From: Streptomyces sedi
Lineage (GTDB): Bacteria; Actinomycetota; Actinomycetes; Streptomycetales; Streptomycetaceae
Assembly (NCBI RefSeq): GCF_006335015.1
Contig: NZ_VDGT01000002.1
Location: 62,001 to 126,000, forward strand
Direction of reading: 5' to 3'
DNA: 64,000 nt
Shown here: in pieces, positions 60,544 through 64,000 of the stretch
How positions within the stretch are numbered: the first letter of the stretch is position 1
Layout: each line of letters starts with the position of its first letter
Position numbers and translations under genes: made by a program
The notes under the pieces: generated by a model
Databases searched by the model: none
Told to the model about the DNA's origin: nothing
What the model saw: only the letters and a program-made list of their open reading frames with translations

Positions 60544-61236
60544 ATGGCTAACGAGAAGAACGAGAAGAACGAGAAGCCGGCCGACAGCCGCGACATGATC
60601 GGTGCGCACGACGCCATGCGGAGGGAGTTCGCCGCTCTGCCCGCGCTGGTCGCCGGCGTGCCGGCGGGTGACACGCGGGGCACCGCCGTCGTCGCCCGCC
60701 ACGTGCTGATGATGGTCGACTTCCTCCACGCCCATCACACCAGCGAGGACGACCACGTGTGGCCGCGGCTGCGGGAGCGTTGCCCCAAGGACGTCGGGCT
60801 CCTCGTCGCGACGATGGACCAGCAGCACGCCCTCATAGACGGCGAGTTGACGGCGCTCGCCGCGGAGTGCCGGCGCTGGTCGGACTCCGCCGGCGCCACC
60901 GAAAGGGATGCCGTCGCCGCCGTCGCGGAACGGCTGTTGCCGCCGCTGTTCGAGCATCTGGCGCTGGAGGAGGAGCGCATCCTGCCGCTTATCGATCGCC
61001 ACCTGACCGAAAGCGAGTGGAAGGCGACCGTCGAGGCGTCCCTGGGCAAGGTTCCCTTCTCCCAGCGCCTGCTGATGCTGGGGATGGCCCTGCACGGCGC
61101 GGACGAGGAGCAGGCCCAACTCCTGCGCGCCGCCGTCCCCGCACCCGTCTGGCATGTCGGCCGCCCGCTCGGGACGCGTCTCTACCGCACCCATCGTGAA
61201 CGCCTGGCCTCGGCGAGCCGGGAATCGGGTCTCTGA
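60544..61236 (+). CDS. Hemerythrin-domain protein, longer form
   Basis: Protein of 230 residues with a Lys/Glu/Asn-rich start (MANEKNEKNEKPADSRDMIG). A hemerythrin four-helix bundle follows: GAHDAMRREFAALPAL (first His), FLHAHHTSEDDHVWPRLRER (the His-His-x-x-Glu-Asp signature), MDQQHALIDGELTALA, and LPPLFEHLALEEERILPLID. The C-terminal 60 residues resemble the extension of other actinobacterial hemerythrin-like proteins. It probably binds iron and responds to oxygen or nitric oxide. The ATG at 60544 lacks a strong ribosome site. It diverges from the AfsR-like gene and may be its target. Confidence 0.86.
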   Translation: MANEKNEKNEKPADSRDMIGAHDAMRREFAALPALVAGVPAGDTRGTAVVARHVLMMVDFLHAHHTSEDDHVWPRLRERCPKDVGLLVATMDQQHALIDGELTALAAECRRWSDSAGATERDAVAAVAERLLPPLFEHLALEEERILPLIDRHLTESEWKATVEASLGKVPFSQRLLMLGMALHGADEEQAQLLRAAVPAPVWHVGRPLGTRLYRTHRERLASASRESGL

Positions 61237-61327
61237 TCCCCGCCGACCCGCCGTCGGCGGTGGTCCCCGCTCTCCCCGTTTTCAGAACGCCACATGAGAA
61301 ATGGCTCGACTCATGGAAGGAATCCTC

Positions 61328-62845
61328 ATGCGAAAGCCCGTCACCCCCGTTCTCGCTTTCGCTGTCACCGCGTCACTGACCCTGGCCGGCTGCTCGTCGG
61401 CCGACGCGGAGGACGGTCAGGACGAAGAAAGCCCGGCGGAGGAGGCGATATCCTGGGGAGAGTGTCCCGAGGCCGTCGCCCCACCCGGCCTGGAGTGCTC
61501 GACGATCGACGTTCCCCTCGATTACGGGAACGCGGAGGGCGAGACGATCGAGATCGCCTTCTCCCGTCTCGCGAGCGAGGACCCCGAGAAGCGCCGCGGG
61601 GTGCTGCTGACCAACAGCGGCGGCCCCGGCGGGGAAACGCTGAGCATGCCCGCCACGCTGCGCGAGTCCGGCCTTCCCCAGTCGGTCCTGGACAGCTACG
61701 ACGTGATCGGGATCGACCCGCGGGGCGTCGGCCACAGCACGCCGGTGACCTGCGGCCTGGAGCTGGCGGACCACCCCAGCAACATCCCCACCTACGCGCG
61801 CCACGAGGCGGACGTCGCCGCCGAGGCCGAACGCGTCGAGGCCGTCGCCGCGCGGTGCGCGGAATCCGAGACCGCCGACCTGCTGCCACACATCACCACG
61901 GCGAACACCGCGCGCGACATGGACCGGGTGCGTGAGGCGCTGGGCGAGTCGGAGGTCTCGTACTTCGGCATCTCCTACGGCACCTATCTCGGCGCGGTGT
62001 ACACGACGATGTTCCCGGAGAACAGCGACCGTTTCTTTCTCGACAGCGTGACGGGACCCCGGGGTTGGGACTCCTCGTTCGCGCGGACATTCGGGGAGGG
62101 ATTCCAGGACCGGTTCCCCGATTTCGCGGAGTTCGCCGCCGCCGAGCACGAGACGTACGGCCTCGGGGAGACGCCCGAGGAGATCGAGGAGAAGTTCTTC
62201 GAGATCGCCGAAAAACTCGACGCCGAGCCCACCCCCGAGGGCTACAACGGCCAGGTGTTCCGCCATCTGACGTTCGACCGTTTCTACTACGACGACAAGC
62301 TGCCGGAACTCGCCGGGATCTGGGCGGCGCTCGACACCGGCCAGCCGGTGCCCGAGCCGGAGGGCGACGGGAGCCAGGGGGAGGCCGCGGGGGAGGCCGC
62401 CTCCGCCGGGATCCCTTCGGACAACTACCTGGCCAGCCAGCTGCACGTGATCTGCAACGACTCCGACTGGCCGGAGGACGTCTCGACCTACGCGCGGAAC
62501 GTCGAGGAGGACCGGGAGCGCTTCCCCATGTACGGCGCGGCCGGGGCCAACATCACGCCCTGCGCGTTCTGGCCCTCGGAGCCCGTGGAGGAGCCGGTGG
62601 AGATCACCGACAGCGGCCCGTCGAACGTGCTGATGCTCCAGAACCTCCGCGACAACGCGACGCCGCTGTCCGGGGCGCGCGAGACGCGTGCGGCGCTCGG
62701 CGACCGGGCCCGGATGGTGACGGCCGACCAGGGCGGGCACCTCGCGTATCTGTTCCTGGACAACCGGTGCGCCCACGACCTCGTCACCGACTTCCTGGTC
62801 ACGGGTGAACGCCCCGACGAGGACGTCGACTGCCCGGCGGCCTGA
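61328..62845 (+). CDS. Secreted tripeptidyl-aminopeptidase-like lipoprotein (S33 alpha/beta hydrolase)
   Basis: Exported peptidase of 505 residues. The signal sequence ends FAVTASLTLAGCSSADAEDG with lipobox LAGC, so the protein is lipid-anchored outside the cell. The alpha/beta-hydrolase core has GVLLTNSGGPGGETLSMPAT (oxyanion hole), the Asp-containing DVIGIDPRGVGHSTPVTCG, the nucleophile Ser in VSYFGISYGTYLGAVYTTMF (about 215), and the catalytic His in VTADQGGHLAYLFLDNRCAH in the TAP C-terminal domain. It matches the Streptomyces SlpD/E and Tap family, which remove tripeptides from peptide N-termini. AAGGA precedes the ATG. The gene stands alone. Confidence 0.9.
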   Translation: MRKPVTPVLAFAVTASLTLAGCSSADAEDGQDEESPAEEAISWGECPEAVAPPGLECSTIDVPLDYGNAEGETIEIAFSRLASEDPEKRRGVLLTNSGGPGGETLSMPATLRESGLPQSVLDSYDVIGIDPRGVGHSTPVTCGLELADHPSNIPTYARHEADVAAEAERVEAVAARCAESETADLLPHITTANTARDMDRVREALGESEVSYFGISYGTYLGAVYTTMFPENSDRFFLDSVTGPRGWDSSFARTFGEGFQDRFPDFAEFAAAEHETYGLGETPEEIEEKFFEIAEKLDAEPTPEGYNGQVFRHLTFDRFYYDDKLPELAGIWAALDTGQPVPEPEGDGSQGEAAGEAASAGIPSDNYLASQLHVICNDSDWPEDVSTYARNVEEDRERFPMYGAAGANITPCAFWPSEPVEEPVEITDSGPSNVLMLQNLRDNATPLSGARETRAALGDRARMVTADQGGHLAYLFLDNRCAHDLVTDFLVTGERPDEDVDCPAA

Positions 62846-62884
62846 CGGCCGACGCCGGGGGCTGTCCGCCAGTGGGGGAGAAGG

Positions 62885-62958
62885 TGGGGCAGGTGGGACT
62901 CGAACCCACGGCCGACGGATTATGAGTCCGTTGCTCTAACCGGCTGAGCTACTGCCCC
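62885..62958 (-). tRNA. tRNA with CAU anticodon (elongator Met or Ile2)
   Basis: A 74-base cloverleaf on the minus strand with acceptor GGGGCAG / CTGCCCC and discriminator A. The D-arm is GCTCAGCCGGTTAGAGC, the anticodon loop CTCATAA (CAU), and the T-arm GTGGGTTCGAGTCCCAC. CCA is not encoded. The anticodon stem lacks the GGG:CCC pairs of initiator tRNA. Whether it is elongator methionine or lysidine-modified isoleucine tRNA cannot be decided by eye. Confidence 0.9.
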
Positions 62959-63112
62959 TTCTCGGCGTGCCGCGCACAACTGTGCGCGCCGTCTGCCGCA
63001 GCATAGCTGCTCATACGATCTGCCGCCCGGGTCGGGCGGGTCTACGCAACCAGGGACACCGTGCACGGGGTGATCGGTTCCCGGGGTTCGCGGAGAGATG
63101 CGGCGCAAACGG

Positions 63113-63138
63113 CGAAGGGCCCCGAAAGGGGCCCTTCG
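63113..63138 (-). terminator. Terminator after tRNA-Asn
   Basis: Perfect 11-bp stem CGAAGGGCCCC / GGGGCCCTTCG with a GAAA tetraloop, eight bases downstream of the tRNA-Asn 3' end. Confidence 0.85.
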
Positions 63139-63145
63139 TGTGATG

Positions 63146-63218
63146 CTCCCCCGACTGGACTCGAACCAGTAACCTGCCGGTTAACAGCCGGCTGCTCTGC
63201 CAATTGAGCTACAGGGGA
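63146..63218 (-). tRNA. tRNA-Asn (GTT)
   Basis: A 73-base cloverleaf on the minus strand: acceptor TCCCCTG / CGGGGGA with discriminator G, D-arm GCTCAATTGGCAGAGC, anticodon stem-loop CGGCTGTTAACCG with anticodon GTT, and T-arm ACTGGTTCGAGTCCAGT. CCA is not encoded. It is followed by a strong terminator. Confidence 0.95.
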
Positions 63219-63385
63219 CTGCTCCGCTCGGGGCCGCACACCATCGGGTGGGGAGCGGCACCGCGCTGCGGGCCATACATTAGCGCATGTGAGGGGGTGC
63301 TCCGAAATCCGTATCCGGGTCACCCGGTTATGGGAGGCCGGGCGGGTCAGGAGAAGATCAACGGAAGCGAGAAGAGGAGCATCCC

Positions 63386-63688
63386 ATGCGCAAGCTGGTG
63401 TTCATCGCGGGAGTGGCTGTCGGATACGTTCTCGGAGCACGCGCGGGACGTGAGCGCTACGAGCAACTGTCCACCGCGGCCGAGAGGTTGAGGGCCAATC
63501 CCGCCGTCAGGAACAGCGTCGACTCCGCCGCCCAGGCCGGCCGGCAGGCCGCCGCCAGGGCCGCGGGGGTGGTGGCCGACCGGGCCGGCGACCGGCTCCC
63601 CGAGGGAGTGGCGGGCCGTCTGCGGGCCGTCGGCAACCACGGCGAGGCGTCGGACGCCGCGCTCGCCGACGAGTGGGGCACGCGCTGA
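63386..63688 (+). CDS. YtxH-like small protein
   Basis: Protein of 100 residues starting MRKLVFIAGVAVGYVLGARA, a short hydrophobic N-terminus running into GRERYEQLSTAAERLRANPA. This is a common actinobacterial pattern annotated as YtxH-domain. The rest is Ala/Arg-rich and helical (AAQAGRQAAARAAGVVADRA), then an acidic end. It probably sits at the membrane by its N-terminal helix; function is unknown. GAGGAG precedes the ATG. The stop TGA recurs 14 bases later in a GCGCTGAC repeat. Confidence 0.8.
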   Translation: MRKLVFIAGVAVGYVLGARAGRERYEQLSTAAERLRANPAVRNSVDSAAQAGRQAAARAAGVVADRAGDRLPEGVAGRLRAVGNHGEASDAALADEWGTR

Positions 63689-63768
63689 CGCGTCGGCGCT
63701 GACAACGGCCGGGTTCGCCCGTCGCACGCGAGGAGCGGGCGGCGGGCATTGCCGTCGGTGGCGGGGCA

Positions 63769-63797
63769 TTGCCGTCCGTGGCGGCGATGGCTAGCGT
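63769..63797 (+). promoter_or_regulatory. Promoter of the IclR-family gene
   Basis: A -35 TTGCCG (63769-63774), a 17-bp spacer and a -10 TAGCGT (63792-63797), about 118 bases before the start codon. The -35 lies in a 20-bp direct repeat (GGGCATTGCCGTC at 63744 and 63764). Confidence 0.55.
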
Positions 63798-63800
63798 GGT

Positions 63801-63835
63801 GTTCGGCATCTCGTCTCACGGTCGGGATGCCGAAC
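63801..63835. promoter_or_regulatory. Dyad over the transcription start, operator candidate
   Basis: Perfect 10-bp arms GTTCGGCATC (63801-63810) and GATGCCGAAC (63826-63835) with a 15-bp spacer, just downstream of the -10. It is well placed for autoregulation by the IclR protein, or it could form an mRNA hairpin. Confidence 0.6.
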
Positions 63836-63914
63836 GTTGGCGAGCGGGACCCGAGTGGCCCGCCAGTGGGGCCGGCGGGGCCGAGCGGCTCGTGCGGCAG
63901 GGGAGGCATCGGGC

Positions 63915-64000
63915 ATGGGGAGACGTGTACCGGCGGTGAGCCGGGCGCTGGACATACTGGAGCTCTTTCTCGAAGGCGACGGCACCCTGTCCGCGCCCGA
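63915..64000 (+). CDS. IclR-family regulator, N-terminus only (cut by window end)
   Basis: The first 28 codons of an IclR-type regulator: the ATG at 63915 with GGGGAGG about eight bases upstream, encoding MGRRVPAVSRALDILELFLE and then GDGTLSAP. The VxAVxRALxILExF opening is the hallmark of the IclR winged helix-turn-helix. The rest, including the effector domain, lies beyond the window. A dyad in its leader suggests autoregulation. Confidence 0.85.
   Translation, partial: MGRRVPAVSRALDILELFLEGDGTLSAP

Noticed and set aside
62885..62958. Considered as initiator tRNA
   Set aside because: The anticodon stem lacks the three consecutive G:C pairs and the acceptor end is fully paired, so it is not the initiator.
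1..64000. CRISPR arrays, intact insertion sequences, prophage genes and integrase attachment sites
   Set aside because: No array of spaced identical repeats, no functional transposase or integrase, and no phage structural genes were seen. The two tRNA genes show no duplicated 3' end within the window.

Overview
The window comes from a very GC-rich actinobacterial chromosome, most likely Streptomyces or a close relative. The evidence is strong third-position G/C, GTG and TTG starts with GGAGG-type ribosome sites, an AfsR/SARP-type regulator, tRNAs without an encoded CCA, a LAETG sortase signal, a sugar ABC importer without its own ATPase, and one TTA codon in a regulator. Most of the window is chromosomal accessory and regulatory material bracketed by housekeeping genes. 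No prophage, intact insertion sequence or CRISPR array was found.

0-10.5 kb: the 3' end of dnaG, a short primary-like sigma factor, a xylulokinase-like FGGY kinase, a KhtTU-type K+/H+ antiporter pair, an ArsR-family regulator overlapping an MFS exporter with a 20-unit pentad-repeat tail, and a NarL-type two-component pair. 10.5-17 kb: a PhyH-type dioxygenase diverging from a complete DeLey-Doudoroff galactonate set (dgoR-dgoD-dgoA-dgoK), then a TetR/SDR divergent pair with matched operators. 17-25 kb: a GH38 alpha-mannosidase preceded by an unusual regulator (catalytically degenerate IS630-type transposase fused to a ROK repressor), then a YeeE/YedE sulfur transporter with a probable cysteine-rich leader peptide, and a DUF1992 gene. 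25-35 kb: a cell-wall-anchored protein, a MarR/DHA2 efflux pair, a DinB-like protein, a MalFG-type ABC operon (permease, permease, binding protein) and a second two-component system. 35-44.8 kb: a GlxA-type AraC regulator, an MFS carrier, an orphan tryptophan-5-halogenase-like enzyme, a Ddn-like F420 oxidoreductase, and an RDD/RHS/small-protein group in which the RHS protein lacks a toxin domain.

44.9-55.8 kb is the most striking region. A MarR regulator lies between an MMPL exporter and a same-strand set encoding a stand-alone DHBP synthase (RibB), a PlsC acyltransferase with a helical-repeat tail, an unknown protein, a FabG-like reductase, an SRPBCC protein, a possible 55-aa peptide, FabH, ACP and FabF. 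The promoters of the exporter and of ribB carry almost the same 46-bp sequence (39 of 46 identical, no gaps) with a large dyad over the -10, so one regulator probably controls both. I infer an undescribed fatty-acyl natural-product pathway that may use the C4 sugar phosphate DHBP as acyl acceptor, by analogy with butyrolactone synthesis from DHAP.

55.8-64 kb: an unknown protein with a recombinase-like C-terminus, two hemerythrin-type proteins around an AfsR-like ATPase regulator, a secreted S33 peptidase lipoprotein, tRNA(CAU) and tRNA-Asn, a YtxH-like small protein, and the start of an IclR regulator.

A recurring oddity is that several stop codons sit inside short tandem repeats of 7, 10, 14 or 19 bp. 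These periods are not multiples of three, so they place stops in further reading frames.
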